A stretch of DNA of 64,000 bases, from the NCBI RefSeq assembly GCF_009650765.1, contig NZ_CP045740.1, positions 2,170,001-2,234,000 of the forward strand. The letters are read 5' to 3'. Position numbers and translations under genes: made by a program. Positions 35,927-45,223 of the stretch are shown in pieces. Each line of letters opens with the position of its first letter. Within the stretch, counting starts at the first letter, position 1. The notes beneath the pieces are model-generated. The model was not told where the DNA came from. It did not search any database and saw only the letters and a list, made by a program, of their open reading frames with translations. The DNA comes from Streptomyces sp. SUK 48. GTDB taxonomy: Bacteria > Actinomycetota > Actinomycetes > Streptomycetales > Streptomycetaceae.

Positions 35927-36739
35927 GTGCGGACCAAGAGAATCAAGCGAGGTCTCCGGCGGGGTGCGGCGGGCAGACGGCGCCGTTGGCCGCGGGCCGT
36001 CTGGGTCGCGGGCGCGCTCGTCCTCGCGGCGGCCATCGCCGCGTTCGCCGTCCACGGCAACGGCGGTGACTCGACCGGTCGGCGCGCGCTGACGCCGGAC
36101 GAGGCGAACCGGCTCGCCGTCACCCGCTTCCTCAACTACCAGGCGGGCGGCCGCGCGGTGACGATCACCGTGCCGAGCACCGCCGGGGGCCTGGTCGTCA
36201 CCGGGTCCATCGACTACCGGGCCGGGATCGGGTACGGGGTGGTGCGGGGCGCCGGGCGCGACGCGTCCGGCGACGGGCTGATCCAGTGGACGGCCGGCAC
36301 CGTGCTCGTCCACCCCATGTCCGCCGTCCCGGCCACGGCGCCGCCCTCGCCGCCCGCGTCCGGCTGGTTCCGCCGCCCGCTCCAGAAGTCCGGCAGCGCG
36401 CTGGACAGTTCGCTGGCCATCGCACTCGGGCTTGGCAGCGACCGGCCGGACAACGCGGAGCTGCTTCCGCAGAATGGCGCGGCGATGGTCGGAAAGGACG
36501 AGCTGCGCGGCCATTCCGTGGACGTCGTGACTGGTCCGAACTCCTATGCGAAAAACGGTAGTTCGAATGCCGCCTTATCCAATACCGAGGACGCCGTACG
36601 GTATTGGATCGGCGCGGACGGGACCATGTATCGGGTGCGGGCGCGTATGGCTTCCGAGTCGCGGCCGGTGGTCATCGATTTCGACGACCGGAAATACGTC
36701 CCCGTGCGACCCGCGCCCGAGGTCACACCGGCCGGGTAG
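35927..36739 (+). CDS. Membrane-anchored extracytoplasmic protein, unknown function
   Basis: The 270-residue protein has a very basic N-terminus and one membrane anchor (WVAGALVLAAAIAAFAVHG, about residues 26-44). The extracytoplasmic domain has a beta-rich pattern of the LolA/LppX or LpqG-like kind (VTITVPSTAGGLVVTGSIDYRAGIGYGVVRG, DAVRYWIGADGTMYRVRARM), but I cannot name a family with confidence. GTG 35927 is supported by a TANNNT element 8 bases upstream. The gene is divergent from the LASTG surface protein and convergent with the beta-helix lipoprotein. Confidence 0.65.
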   Translation: MRTKRIKRGLRRGAAGRRRRWPRAVWVAGALVLAAAIAAFAVHGNGGDSTGRRALTPDEANRLAVTRFLNYQAGGRAVTITVPSTAGGLVVTGSIDYRAGIGYGVVRGAGRDASGDGLIQWTAGTVLVHPMSAVPATAPPSPPASGWFRRPLQKSGSALDSSLAIALGLGSDRPDNAELLPQNGAAMVGKDELRGHSVDVVTGPNSYAKNGSSNAALSNTEDAVRYWIGADGTMYRVRARMASESRPVVIDFDDRKYVPVRPAPEVTPAG

Positions 36740-36793
36740 CGGGCGGCGGGGGCCGAGGGGAGGGTGGCCGAGCGGCCGGGTCCGGCCTGGGGT

Positions 36794-38149
36794 TCAGGAG
36801 GTCCGCACGCGGGCCCCGGTGGCGAGCAGCGTGGTCGGCGGCAGGGCGATGCCCGCGAGGTCCGGGAGTACCGGAACGGCCGGCACCTCGGTGGCGCCGG
36901 TGGTCGTGGCGTCCGGGAACTGCGGCTGCGGGGCGGGCTCGGCCACCTCGGTGAACGGGATACCTCTGGGCCCCGGCGGCGCTGCCCAAGTGCCCGAAGG
37001 CGAGGGCGCGTCGGCGGCCGACGGACACCTCGCCGTCGTGGCGAGCCGCGCGGGCACGGTCGTACGAAGCACGTTGCCGTGCAGGCAATTGCCCTTACCG
37101 TGCGTGGCGGTGGGGAACGTCCAGCCGACGTCGACGCCGTTGGCGCCGAAGGTGTTGTCCGTGATCCGGTTGCCGTCGGGCGGGACGTCGGCGGTCGCGG
37201 TGATCACGAACCCGGCGTTCGCGTTGCCGGTGATCCGGTTGCGCAGGAACCGGTTGTCGCTGCCGCCGTCGACGCCGACGCCGATCCCCCAGCCGCCGTC
37301 GGCCTGTTCGGGGGTCCGGGTCTGCTGGTTGTCCGCGATCAGGTTCCCGGCGACGACGGCACCGCGCTGCGGGAGGAGCTTCTCCTGGTGGTCGGAGTCG
37401 GTGGTGAGGCCGACGCGGTTGCCGACGAGACGGTTGCCGACGACGTACATGTCGCCGCTCGCGTTGGTGCCCTCGTACCCCACCGCGTTGAGCTCGGCGA
37501 TGTTGTCCCGCACCACGACGCGGCACGGCTTGCACTGTCCGACATAGATCCCCGAGTCGGCGCCGCCCGAGGCGTAGGAGTGCTCGATGACACCGTTCTG
37601 CGCGGAGAACGCGTAGATGCCGTACAGCCCGTTACGGGTCGCGGTCACGTAGGAGACCAGGAACGACTTGAGGAAGGTGACCGGCTCATCTCCCGTGTCG
37701 TAGCCACCGTTTCGTCCCGGCAGCCCGGCCACCGCGGCGGCCGAGCCGGTCACCAGCACTCCGTTCTGCGTGTTGTTCTCCACGGTCAGGTTCTCCACGG
37801 CCACCCCGGGCGCCGCCACGACGACGCCGTTCGGCTGCCGCAGCCGCCCGTCGATGACGACCTTGTCCCGGGACGCGCCGCGCAGGGTGACGCGGGGCGT
37901 CTTGATCCGTACCGACTCGTGGTAGACGCCGGGAGCGACCAGCACCAGGTCACCGGGGTGGGCCAGGGACACCGCCGCCGAGATGGTCGGGGCGTCGGCG
38001 GGCACCTGGATCGTCACCCGCGCGCCGTCCGGTCGTCGGCCCTTGCCCGATCCGCCGTCGCCACCGTCCTCGCCACCACCGCAACCGGTCACGAGCGCCA
38101 GCGCGCCGAGTACTGCCGCCGCCATCAGGCGAAGAGCTAATCGAGGCAT
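36794..38149 (-). CDS. Right-handed beta-helix (NosD-like) lipoprotein
   Basis: The 451-residue protein has a lipoprotein signal (MPRLALRLMAAAVLGALALVTGC; the Cys would be lipidated) followed by repeated parallel-beta-helix coils over about residues 60-350. Typical units are GVYHESVRIKTPRVTLRGAS, NGVVVAAPGVAVENLTVEN and ADSGIYVGQCKPCRVVVRDN. This is the NosD/PbH1 fold of periplasmic copper-related proteins and of pectate-lyase-like enzymes. No catalytic site was recognised. A Pro/Thr/Ala-rich tail follows. ATG 38149 was chosen because it gives a clean lipobox. The gene is divergent from a DyP-type peroxidase gene, suggesting a shared extracytoplasmic role. Confidence 0.8.
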   Translation of the reverse strand: MPRLALRLMAAAVLGALALVTGCGGGEDGGDGGSGKGRRPDGARVTIQVPADAPTISAAVSLAHPGDLVLVAPGVYHESVRIKTPRVTLRGASRDKVVIDGRLRQPNGVVVAAPGVAVENLTVENNTQNGVLVTGSAAAVAGLPGRNGGYDTGDEPVTFLKSFLVSYVTATRNGLYGIYAFSAQNGVIEHSYASGGADSGIYVGQCKPCRVVVRDNIAELNAVGYEGTNASGDMYVVGNRLVGNRVGLTTDSDHQEKLLPQRGAVVAGNLIADNQQTRTPEQADGGWGIGVGVDGGSDNRFLRNRITGNANAGFVITATADVPPDGNRITDNTFGANGVDVGWTFPTATHGKGNCLHGNVLRTTVPARLATTARCPSAADAPSPSGTWAAPPGPRGIPFTEVAEPAPQPQFPDATTTGATEVPAVPVLPDLAGIALPPTTLLATGARVRTS

Positions 38150-38173
38150 GATCCCAGTCTGGCACGATGGCGA

Positions 38174-38188
38174 ATTCCGCACCGGAAT
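38174..38188. promoter_or_regulatory. Palindrome in the divergent lipoprotein/peroxidase promoter region
   Basis: ATTCCG-CAC-CGGAAT lies in the 87-base gap between the two divergent genes, a plausible operator for a shared regulator. Confidence 0.35.
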
Positions 38189-38236
38189 AAGGAACTTGAG
38201 CATCATGGGCGTTTCGGGTGTGGCACCCTGCACCCC

Positions 38237-39403
38237 ATGCACCGAGCCGATCACCGCCCGTCACGCCGCGCGTTCCTCGATGTCACCGGCGCTATGATGG
38301 CCGCCGGTCTCGCGGCCGGGTGCACGACGGACGCCACCGGGCCGGGACGGCACGGCGCTTCCGCCGGAACGGCAAGGACCGGGGTTCCGGCGCTGGGCCC
38401 GCATCAGGCGGGGGTCACGCTCCCCCGGCCGGCCCAGGGCAACCTGCTGGTCGTGGTGGCCGACGTCGGTACGACGGTCTCCCCAGGCTTGCTGCTGGCC
38501 GAACTCGGTGATTCCATCCGTGCGTTGGCGGCCGGGACCGACTCCCGGCTGCTGGGCCTCTCCCCCGGCGACCTCACCGTGACCGTCGGCGTGGGCCCCC
38601 GGCTGGTGCGGGCGGCCGGTGCCACGCTGCCCGGCGCGACCGACCTGCCCCGTTTCTCCCGCGAGCGGATCGCCCCCGGGGCGCGCGGCGGTGACCTGCT
38701 GATCCAGATCTGCGCGAGCGACCCGCTCATCGTCCCGGTCGCCGCCGCGGCCCTCCTGGACCGGGCCGGCGACCGCGTCCGCGAACGCTGGCGGCAGTCC
38801 GGCCGCCGGGGTACGAACGTGCCCGTCGGCGAGGATCTCTCCGCGCCGCGGAACCTGCTGGGCTTCATCGACGGCGTCGTGGGCCCGCACACGGCCGCCG
38901 AACAGCGCCGCGACCTGTGGCTGACCGGGCCGCCCCCGGTCGCCGGGGGCACCCTGGCCGTCGTACGGCGCATGGAGCTGGACCTGCCGCGGTTCGCCGC
39001 CCTGTCGGTCGCCGGGCAGGAGGCGGTCTTCGGACGACGCCGGGCGAGCGGGGTTCCGCTCTCCGGCGGCACCGTCGCCTCGGGTCCGGATCTCGGCGCC
39101 AAGACGCCCGACGGCCGCTACCTGGTCCCCGCGAACGCCCATGTCCGCAGGGCGCACGCCAACGTGGTCGGCACCGGCCTCATGCTCCGCCGCTCCTACA
39201 GCGTCGACGAGCCCGCCCCCGGGCTGCTCTTCATCAGTTTCCAGAACGACCTGCGGACGTTCACCGCCACGCTCACGCACATGGACGCCGCCGACGCGCT
39301 GCTGGAGTTCACGACGACGACGGCCAGCGGGACGTTTCTGATCCTGCCCGGGTTCGATCGCCAACGCCCGCTGGGCGCGGGGTTGTTCGGCGCCGACGGG
39401 TGA
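38237..39403 (+). CDS. DyP-type heme peroxidase, Tat-exported
   Basis: The 388-residue protein has a twin-arginine signal (RPSRRAFLDV) whose hydrophobic part ends in LAAGC, a lipobox, so it may be a Tat-exported lipoprotein. The DyP fold is shown by GFIDG near residue 210 (the GxxDG distal Asp), the proximal-His region HVRRAHA near 304, and LFISFQNDLRTF near 340. DyP peroxidases oxidise dyes, lignin-like phenolics or copper-linked substrates outside the cell. No copper chaperone or GlxA gene sits beside it, unlike the known streptomycete dtpA locus. ATG 38237 is the first start that gives the full signal. Confidence 0.88.
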   Translation: MHRADHRPSRRAFLDVTGAMMAAGLAAGCTTDATGPGRHGASAGTARTGVPALGPHQAGVTLPRPAQGNLLVVVADVGTTVSPGLLLAELGDSIRALAAGTDSRLLGLSPGDLTVTVGVGPRLVRAAGATLPGATDLPRFSRERIAPGARGGDLLIQICASDPLIVPVAAAALLDRAGDRVRERWRQSGRRGTNVPVGEDLSAPRNLLGFIDGVVGPHTAAEQRRDLWLTGPPPVAGGTLAVVRRMELDLPRFAALSVAGQEAVFGRRRASGVPLSGGTVASGPDLGAKTPDGRYLVPANAHVRRAHANVVGTGLMLRRSYSVDEPAPGLLFISFQNDLRTFTATLTHMDAADALLEFTTTTASGTFLILPGFDRQRPLGAGLFGADG

Positions 39404-39422
39404 CACCGTGCCGTGCCGGGGT

Positions 39423-39449
39423 GCGTGGCGGGCCCCGGGCCCGCCACGC
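39423..39449. terminator. Bidirectional terminator hairpin
   Basis: GCGTGGCGGGCCC and GGGCCCGCCACGC pair perfectly around a single central C. It lies between the convergent peroxidase and DUF4232 lipoprotein genes. Confidence 0.65.
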
Positions 39450-39457
39450 GGCTCAGC

Positions 39458-40201
39458 TCAGAAGTCGTCCGCGCCGTTGCGGAGTTCGGGAGTCCAGTAG
39501 CCGGTCAGGGCCTTCGCCGGGTCGACGGCGATGCCCTCGCTGCCGGGCGCGGTGACGGCGATGACCGTCGGGTCGCCCGCGAGCATGACGGAGAATGCCG
39601 TCACGGGCTCGTTGTCCTCCTCGCGCCCGCCGTCCGACAGCTTGACCAGGGCGTAGGCGGGGTCGCCCGCCGCGAGCACCACCGGCGCCTCCGGCTTGCT
39701 CTTGGCGACGGCCGGCACGTCCTGCTTGTGGCTCTCCAGGAACTGGATGTGCGGGAAGCCCGTCAGCCGGCAGGAGTGGCGGGAGGTGTTCTTCGCCGTG
39801 AGGACGATGTGGGTGTACGGCGGCCCGTCCTGCGTGGCGGCGGTGATGTGGACGTCCTTGGCGGCGCAGACCGGGGTGGAGGCGGACGCCTGCTCACTGG
39901 AGGAGCCGGAGGAACCGGACGAGCCGGACGTCCCGGTGGAGCCGCCGCTGCCGCTGGAACCGGCCGCACCCGAGGAACCGTTCGCGCCCGCCTTGTCCGA
40001 AGAGCCGCCCGAACCGGCGGAGTTGCCAGAGCCCGCCGTACCGGACCCGTCGGTCGCCTTGCCGCTCGGCGACTGGACGGTCATCGAAGAGCCGGACCGG
40101 GGTGCCGAGTCGGCGTCGCCGTCGCCCTGGCAGGCGGTGAGGGACAGGGCGAGGGCCGTGCCCGTGGCGGCGAGCAGGGCGGTGCGGTGGAGCGTGTTCA
40201 T
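39458..40201 (-). CDS. DUF4232-type lipoprotein
   Basis: The 247-residue protein has a lipoprotein signal (MNTLHRTALLAATGTALALSLTAC) and a Ser/Gly-rich linker of about 60 residues. The C-terminal domain resembles DUF4232, with CRLTGFPHIQFL-type features and two cysteines (CAAKDV, CRLTGF) probably forming a disulphide. Such proteins are abundant and uncharacterised in Streptomyces. ATG 40201 has a GGGGGAA ribosome site. The linker is codon-diverse, so it is not a simple microsatellite. Confidence 0.82.
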   Translation of the reverse strand: MNTLHRTALLAATGTALALSLTACQGDGDADSAPRSGSSMTVQSPSGKATDGSGTAGSGNSAGSGGSSDKAGANGSSGAAGSSGSGGSTGTSGSSGSSGSSSEQASASTPVCAAKDVHITAATQDGPPYTHIVLTAKNTSRHSCRLTGFPHIQFLESHKQDVPAVAKSKPEAPVVLAAGDPAYALVKLSDGGREEDNEPVTAFSVMLAGDPTVIAVTAPGSEGIAVDPAKALTGYWTPELRNGADDF

Positions 40202-40544
40202 GGAGATTCCCCCGATGAGTGGTGAGGGGCCGGGGCGCGGTGGCCTCGGCCGAGGTCGTGCCGGTCGTGTTCCGTGGTTCTCCTCGCCCCGGCCGGCCGT
40301 CGGTCGGGCGGCGGGTCGCGCGCGAGGTCGTACGGCGGCTCGTGCGAGCCGGGAAGCGGTGTGCACGCGGACTCGCCACGACCGGCATGCGCTCGGCCGG
40401 GCAACTCGGCGTTCCGTGCCCTGCGTTGAGTTCACCACCCGCGACCTGCCCGGCCCATGCGGTTCCACCGGCAGAAATGCCGTCCGCCATACTTCTGCCG
40501 GGCGCTCGCATCCGGGCGAGCCGGACGATCAGGGGACTTCGACG
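40202..40544. other. 343-base intergenic region with one palindrome
   Basis: This is the divergent region between the DUF4232 lipoprotein and the XRE-STAND regulator. It contains a perfect inverted repeat, CGGCTCG-TG-CGAGCCG (40336-40351), and a CATACT -10-like element around 40486. No gene is supported here, although frames stay open because of the high GC. Confidence 0.4.
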
Positions 40545-42863
40545 GTGGGCGACGGCACGCCTCGCACGGAAGACTTCGGGCAGCGGCTGCGCCGGCTGCG
40601 GACCCGCGCCGGACTGAGTCAGGAGGCTCTCTCGCACACCGCCGGGGTGAGCGTGCGGGCCCTGGCCGACATGGAGCGCGGACGCACCCGGGGACCTCAG
40701 CGTCGTACGGTCCGGATGCTGGCCGGGGCCCTCGGCCTGGACGACGCCGAGGCGGCCGGCCTGGAGAGTTCCGCCGCCGTGGGCCGTCCGCGCCCCCGCA
40801 CCGGCAACGGCCCGGCCGCTAACGGCGGCTTGGCGCTGCCCCGCGACATCCAGGACTTCACCGCCCGCGGCCCGGCCCTCGCCCGGCTGCTGGAACTGGC
40901 GCGGGACACCGGTCCGGACCGGCCGGCGGTCGCCGTGGTCGCCGGCCAACCCGGCCTGGGGAAAACCGCGTTCGCGGTGCACGCCGCGCACCGCCTCGCC
41001 CCGCACTTCCCGGACGGGCAGTTCGCGCTGGACCTGCACGGCATGGATCCCGAGCCGACCACACCCCGGGACGCGCTCGCCCGGCTGCTGGGCGCGACGG
41101 GCGTCGCCGACGCCGCGATACCGGCCGGCACCGACGACCGCGCGGGCCTGTGGCGATCCCTGGCCGGCGACCGGCGCTTCCTCCTGCTGCTGGACAACGC
41201 CGTCGACGAAGCCCAGGTCGGCCCGCTGCTGCCCGGCACCGGACCGGCACTGGCCATCGTCACCAGCCGGCACTCCCTGGCGGGCCTCGCATCCGTCCAC
41301 CGCACCGATCTGGCCCTGCTGCGGCGCGAGGAGGCGGTCGAACTCCTGACCCGCATCATCGGTCCGGAACGGGTACGCGCGGAGGCCCAGGCCGCACGCG
41401 ACCTCGCCGACCTGTGCGGCCAGTTGCCGCTGGCCGTGCGGATCGCCGGGCAACGGCTCCTCAGCCGCCCGCACGAGCGCCTGAGCAAGCTCGTCGCCCG
41501 CCTCGCCGCCGAGGGCCGCCGACTGGACGGACTCCAGGCCGGAAGCCTTCGGGTGCGGGCCGCGTTCGCCCTGTCGTACCGCCAACTTGCGCCCGATTCG
41601 CGGACGTTCCTACGCCGCGCCGCATTGTCCGCCGGACCGGACTTCAGCCCGGAGACCGGCGCGCTGCTGGCCGGCCTCTCCTACGACGACGCCGTCGCCT
41701 GCGCCGAGGAACTGACCGACGCCGGGCTGCTCCAGAGCGATCCCACCGCCGAGCGGTACCGCTTCCACGACCTGCTCAGGCTCTACGCCGCCGAGCAGGT
41801 CGCCCTCGAGGACGGCCCCGAACTGCGCGACGCCGCCCTCGACCGGACCACGCGATGGATGCTGCGCCGGGCCACCGCCGCGGCCCTGCACTTCGACGTG
41901 GAGCACGAGGGGAGCCTCCCGGACGGCACGTACGCCGGCGACCCCGACCCGGACAGCGCCCCCGTCGGCCGGGAGGAGGCCCGAGCGTGGCTGGAGTCCG
42001 AGCGCACCCAGTGGCTCGCCGCGCTGCGCCGGGCCCACGACACCGGCCGTCACCAGCAGGTTCTCGACGCCGCGCAGGCGATGCACTGGTTCTCCGACCT
42101 CAACCAGCACTGGGAACAGTGGGTGGAGGTGTTCCAGCGCTCCGCCGACTCCGCGCGCCTGCTGGGCAGCAGACGGGACGAGGCGATCCACCTCAACTAC
42201 CTGGCCTGGTCCTACAACATGTGCGCCTATGACCCGCACAACGCGCTGACCACCGCCGATGCCGCGCTCGTGGCGGCCCGCGACTGCGGGGACGGCCTTC
42301 AGGAGGGCTGGGCGCTCGGCTACGGCGCGGGCGCGCTGCACCGGCAGGGCCTGGTCCCGCAGGCACAGGCGCGGCTGCGCGCGGGGGCCGACTGCCTGGC
42401 CTCGCAGGATTCCGCGCAGGCCCGGCTGGCCGAGCTGACGATCCTCAACTCCCTGGGCACACTGCTCCGTCAGGCCGGTCAGCCGGTGGAGGCCCTGGAG
42501 GCCCACCGCCGCAGCGAGCGGATCTGCCGCGCGGGTGTCCCGGGCCGTACGGACGAGCTGATCGCGCTGTACCACGCGGTCGCCCGCCAGCAGATCGGCA
42601 ACGACCTGGCCGCCCTGGAACGCTGGGCCGAGGCCGAACCGCCGCTCCGCCAGGCCCTCTCCGCCTTCGACACCGCCCAGATGCCCGCGTGGGCCGGCCC
42701 CGCCCGCCTCGACCTGGGCCACGTCCTCAGCGCCCTGGGCCACCCGGACGCCCGGGCCACCCTCCTCGCCGCGCGGGACGACCTCACGGACCTGCGCAGC
42801 CCGCGCCGGGCGGAGGCCGCCGCGGCACTGTCGGCTCTGGAGGAGACCACCCCCACGAGGTGA
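40545..42863 (+). CDS. XRE-STAND-TPR transcriptional regulator
   Basis: The 772-residue protein has an N-terminal XRE helix-turn-helix (about residues 12-62, LRTRAGLSQEALSHTAGVSVRALADMERG). It continues with an NB-ARC/STAND ATPase with P-loop GQPGLGKTA near 134-142 and Walker B FLLLLDNAVDEAQ near 210, and C-terminal TPR-like helical repeats (about 480-765). The order HTH-NTPase-TPR is that of AfsR/DnrI-like and LuxR-family large regulators, although the DNA-binding domain here is XRE rather than SARP or LuxR. The GTG at 40545 follows AGGGGA by 8 bases. The regulon and ligand are unknown. It stands alone between divergent and downstream genes. Confidence 0.85.
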   Translation: MGDGTPRTEDFGQRLRRLRTRAGLSQEALSHTAGVSVRALADMERGRTRGPQRRTVRMLAGALGLDDAEAAGLESSAAVGRPRPRTGNGPAANGGLALPRDIQDFTARGPALARLLELARDTGPDRPAVAVVAGQPGLGKTAFAVHAAHRLAPHFPDGQFALDLHGMDPEPTTPRDALARLLGATGVADAAIPAGTDDRAGLWRSLAGDRRFLLLLDNAVDEAQVGPLLPGTGPALAIVTSRHSLAGLASVHRTDLALLRREEAVELLTRIIGPERVRAEAQAARDLADLCGQLPLAVRIAGQRLLSRPHERLSKLVARLAAEGRRLDGLQAGSLRVRAAFALSYRQLAPDSRTFLRRAALSAGPDFSPETGALLAGLSYDDAVACAEELTDAGLLQSDPTAERYRFHDLLRLYAAEQVALEDGPELRDAALDRTTRWMLRRATAAALHFDVEHEGSLPDGTYAGDPDPDSAPVGREEARAWLESERTQWLAALRRAHDTGRHQQVLDAAQAMHWFSDLNQHWEQWVEVFQRSADSARLLGSRRDEAIHLNYLAWSYNMCAYDPHNALTTADAALVAARDCGDGLQEGWALGYGAGALHRQGLVPQAQARLRAGADCLASQDSAQARLAELTILNSLGTLLRQAGQPVEALEAHRRSERICRAGVPGRTDELIALYHAVARQQIGNDLAALERWAEAEPPLRQALSAFDTAQMPAWAGPARLDLGHVLSALGHPDARATLLAARDDLTDLRSPRRAEAAAALSALEETTPTR

Positions 42864-43053
42864 GCCACGGTCGGCGGGTGATGCGGCCGGGTGCGCCGGC
42901 GAGGGATGCCCAAACGTTTGATCCAATGGTAAGAAATTCATTAAGGTCAGGCTCCAACCCCCGTTCCAGTGCGCACTCAGACGGAGTGACGGCGGCGGGC
43001 CCCGCCCACCGCCGTGCTGGCAGGCGGCTGAAGGAAGCAAGGAGTTCGCCCCT
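42864..43053 (+). promoter_or_regulatory. Leader/promoter region of the NlpC/P60 gene
   Basis: An AT-rich patch (about 42910-42945) suggests the promoter. A GGCGG-CGGGC/GCCC-CCGCC hairpin with one mismatch follows around 42989-43011. Because NlpC/P60 genes in streptomycetes are often under a c-di-AMP riboswitch, I looked for its conserved motifs and did not find a convincing match. Confidence 0.35.
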
Positions 43054-44091
43054 GTGGCCTCCCATCGACGACCCAAGCAGCCCAGCCGGACGCGTGTCAC
43101 CGTACTGACCACCGCCGCCGCGGCCGCCGTGGCCCTGAGCGCGCAGGCCGCCAACGCCGCGCCGGGCCACAAGCCCGGCAAGGACGAGGTCAAGGCGAAG
43201 GTCGACAAGCTCTACGAGCAGGCGGAACAGGCGACCGAGAAGTACAACGGGGCCAAGGAGAAGCAGCAGAAGCTCCAGAAGGAGATCACCGCGATCCAGG
43301 ACGGTGTCGCCCGTGGCCAGCAGGAGCTGAACAAGCTGCGGGACGGCCTGGGCTCGATGGCCAGCGCGCAGTACCGCTCCGGTGGCCTCGACGCCTCGGT
43401 CCAGCTCTTCCTGTCCGCCGACCCGGACGACTTCCTGGACAAGGCGTCCACACTCGACCAGCTGAGTGGCCAGCAGGTCTCCGCGCTGAAGAAGATCCAG
43501 GCCAAGCAGCGCGCACTGGCGCAGCAGCGCGCCGAGGCGACCGAGAAGCTCAAGGACCTCGCCACCACCCGCACCGAGCTGGGCCACAAGAAGCAGGAGA
43601 TGCAGGGCAAGCTCGCCGAGGCGCAGAAACTGCTCAACACCCTGACGGCCAAGGAGAAGTCGGCCCTCGCCGAGGAACAGCAGCGGGCCAGCCGCTCCTC
43701 CACCGAGCGGGTGCGGCTCGGCGACGAGAACTCCGCCTCCGGCCGGGCCGGCGCCGCGTTCGCCGCCGCCCAGGGCCAGCTCGGCAAGCCGTACTTCCGC
43801 GGCGCCACCGGCACCGCCTCCTACGACTGCTCGGGCCTGACCTCCTGGGCGTACGCGCAGGCCGGCGTGCACATACCGCGCACCTCCGAGGAACAGGCGG
43901 GCATCGGCACCCGCCTCACCCGGAGCCAGCTCCAGGTCGGCGACCTGGTCTTCTTCTTCAACGACCTGCACCACGTCGGCCTCTACGCCGGCAACGGCCA
44001 GATCCTGCACGCCCCGCGCACCGGCACGGTCGTGCGCTACGAGTCGATGGACACCATCGGCGGACCCTTCATGTTCGGCGTCCGGGTCTGA
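43054..44091 (+). CDS. Secreted NlpC/P60 peptidoglycan endopeptidase
   Basis: The 345-residue protein has a Sec signal (residues 1-36, ending ANAAPG) and a long coiled-coil region (about 45-225, with many EKQQKLQKEI-type heptads). The NlpC/P60 domain at about 230-345 has the catalytic Cys in YDCSGLTSWAY (near 258) and a His in HHVGLYAG (near 307). Such enzymes cleave D-Glu-meso-DAP-type stem-peptide bonds during growth or sporulation, with the coiled coil acting as an autoinhibitory or partner-binding arm. GTG 43054 has a strong AAGGAG site. A terminator follows. Confidence 0.93.
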   Translation: MASHRRPKQPSRTRVTVLTTAAAAAVALSAQAANAAPGHKPGKDEVKAKVDKLYEQAEQATEKYNGAKEKQQKLQKEITAIQDGVARGQQELNKLRDGLGSMASAQYRSGGLDASVQLFLSADPDDFLDKASTLDQLSGQQVSALKKIQAKQRALAQQRAEATEKLKDLATTRTELGHKKQEMQGKLAEAQKLLNTLTAKEKSALAEEQQRASRSSTERVRLGDENSASGRAGAAFAAAQGQLGKPYFRGATGTASYDCSGLTSWAYAQAGVHIPRTSEEQAGIGTRLTRSQLQVGDLVFFFNDLHHVGLYAGNGQILHAPRTGTVVRYESMDTIGGPFMFGVRV

Positions 44092-44443
44092 CCCACGTCC
44101 CGGCCGACGCGGACCGCCCGCGCCTTCGGGGGAAGGCGCGGGCGGAACGGTCGTACGTCGGTATCAAAACCCTGCCGCGCGCCCGCGCGGTCCGGGCGGA
44201 CGTGGTGGCCTGCTCGGCGGCCGCCGCATCGCGCAGCCAGTTTTCCGGCGCCTCCGCGGGACGCGACTCGGCGAACTGCGGGAAGACCGAGCGGATGCGC
44301 ACACAAGCCGCGGGTCAGGAGACCTTCACCCGGAGCGGGTGATGCGTGGCCTTCGGCCGACGTCACATCCGCCGGCACCCTGGAGCGTGAAACGAACATC
44401 ATGGCCGACATCGCCCCCTTATGACCGCTGTCCGTCCGGCCCG
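44092..44443. other. 352-base gap with one terminator, otherwise featureless
   Basis: This gap between convergent genes contains the hairpin at 44114-44145. No other structure or coding sequence is convincing. Confidence 0.4.
44114..44145 (+). terminator. Perfect 14-bp hairpin after the NlpC/P60 gene
   Basis: CCGCCCGCGCCTTC and GAAGGCGCGGGCGG pair completely around a GGGG loop, 22 bases after the stop. Confidence 0.8.
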
Positions 44444-45223
44444 TCAGTCCTGCCGGCCGAGAACCGCCTCACCGAGGTGCGTCAGCCGATGCTTGGTCAG
44501 GTTGTCGCGGCGCTCGGCGGCGACCAGCCCGGACCGGCGCAGGATGCCCAGGTGCCTGCTGACGGAAGGGTGCGAGAGGTCGAGACGGCGCGCTATCTCG
44601 CCGATGGACACGGGAGCCTGCAAAGTCTCCAGGACGTTCGCACGGGTCTGTCCGAGGAGCTCGCTCAGAGCTGCGGCCCGGTCCTCTTCCTCCTGCTGCC
44701 AGAGCCCGGCCGCCGATTCGGTGGTGGGCGTGACGTTGTAGACAAGGACGGGAGCATCGTGTCCCCCGGTCTCCGCGTCCAGGACCACGGGCCCGGGCGC
44801 GAACAGCGACGGGGCGATGACCAGGCCCTGCCCGCACAGCTCGATGCCATGCCCTTGCCGCTCGTTGTCCACGCGAAGCAGCGGGGCGCGCCAACTGATG
44901 CCCGGATGCAGTTCGTTGAGGACACCCTCGACGCCGCCGGAGAGGACGGCGCGTCCACGTGTCTCACCCTCCAGCCGCAGGTAGTTCCGTATGCGCCCCC
45001 AGAAGGGCACGACGGCCACCGAGCGGAAGCGGCGGATGTCGGCGTGAGGTGCCGACCCCGGCCCCCGCAGCCTTCTCCGTACTTTCATGCGCCACTCCGC
45101 GAACTCGTCCGGTCGCACCTCGGCGTACCTGAGTTCGGCGAAGCGGGCTTCGATGTCCGGCCCGAGGGAGTCGACGAAGCGAATACGGGAAAGATCTTCC
45201 ACCGTGAGACGCAGGCAGACCAC
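44444..45223 (-). CDS. ArsR-like winged-helix regulator with DUF5937-type N-terminus
   Basis: The 259-residue protein has a C-terminal ArsR-type winged helix (about residues 190-250, SIGEIARRLDLSHPSVSRHLGILRRSGLV) after an N-terminal domain of the kind annotated DUF5937 in actinomycetes (LTVEDLSRIRFV at the start, LFAPGPVVLDAE in the middle). There is no metal-binding cysteine pair typical of classical ArsR proteins, so the effector is probably not a metal. GTG 45223 is preceded by AGGAG at good spacing. It is not in an obvious operon, and its target is unknown. Confidence 0.78.
   Translation of the reverse strand: MVCLRLTVEDLSRIRFVDSLGPDIEARFAELRYAEVRPDEFAEWRMKVRRRLRGPGSAPHADIRRFRSVAVVPFWGRIRNYLRLEGETRGRAVLSGGVEGVLNELHPGISWRAPLLRVDNERQGHGIELCGQGLVIAPSLFAPGPVVLDAETGGHDAPVLVYNVTPTTESAAGLWQQEEEDRAAALSELLGQTRANVLETLQAPVSIGEIARRLDLSHPSVSRHLGILRRSGLVAAERRDNLTKHRLTHLGEAVLGRQD

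Noticed and set aside
42864..43053. c-di-AMP riboswitch upstream of the NlpC/P60 gene
   Set aside because: The gene family makes it plausible, but conserved riboswitch motifs were not found by eye. A covariance-model search would settle it.
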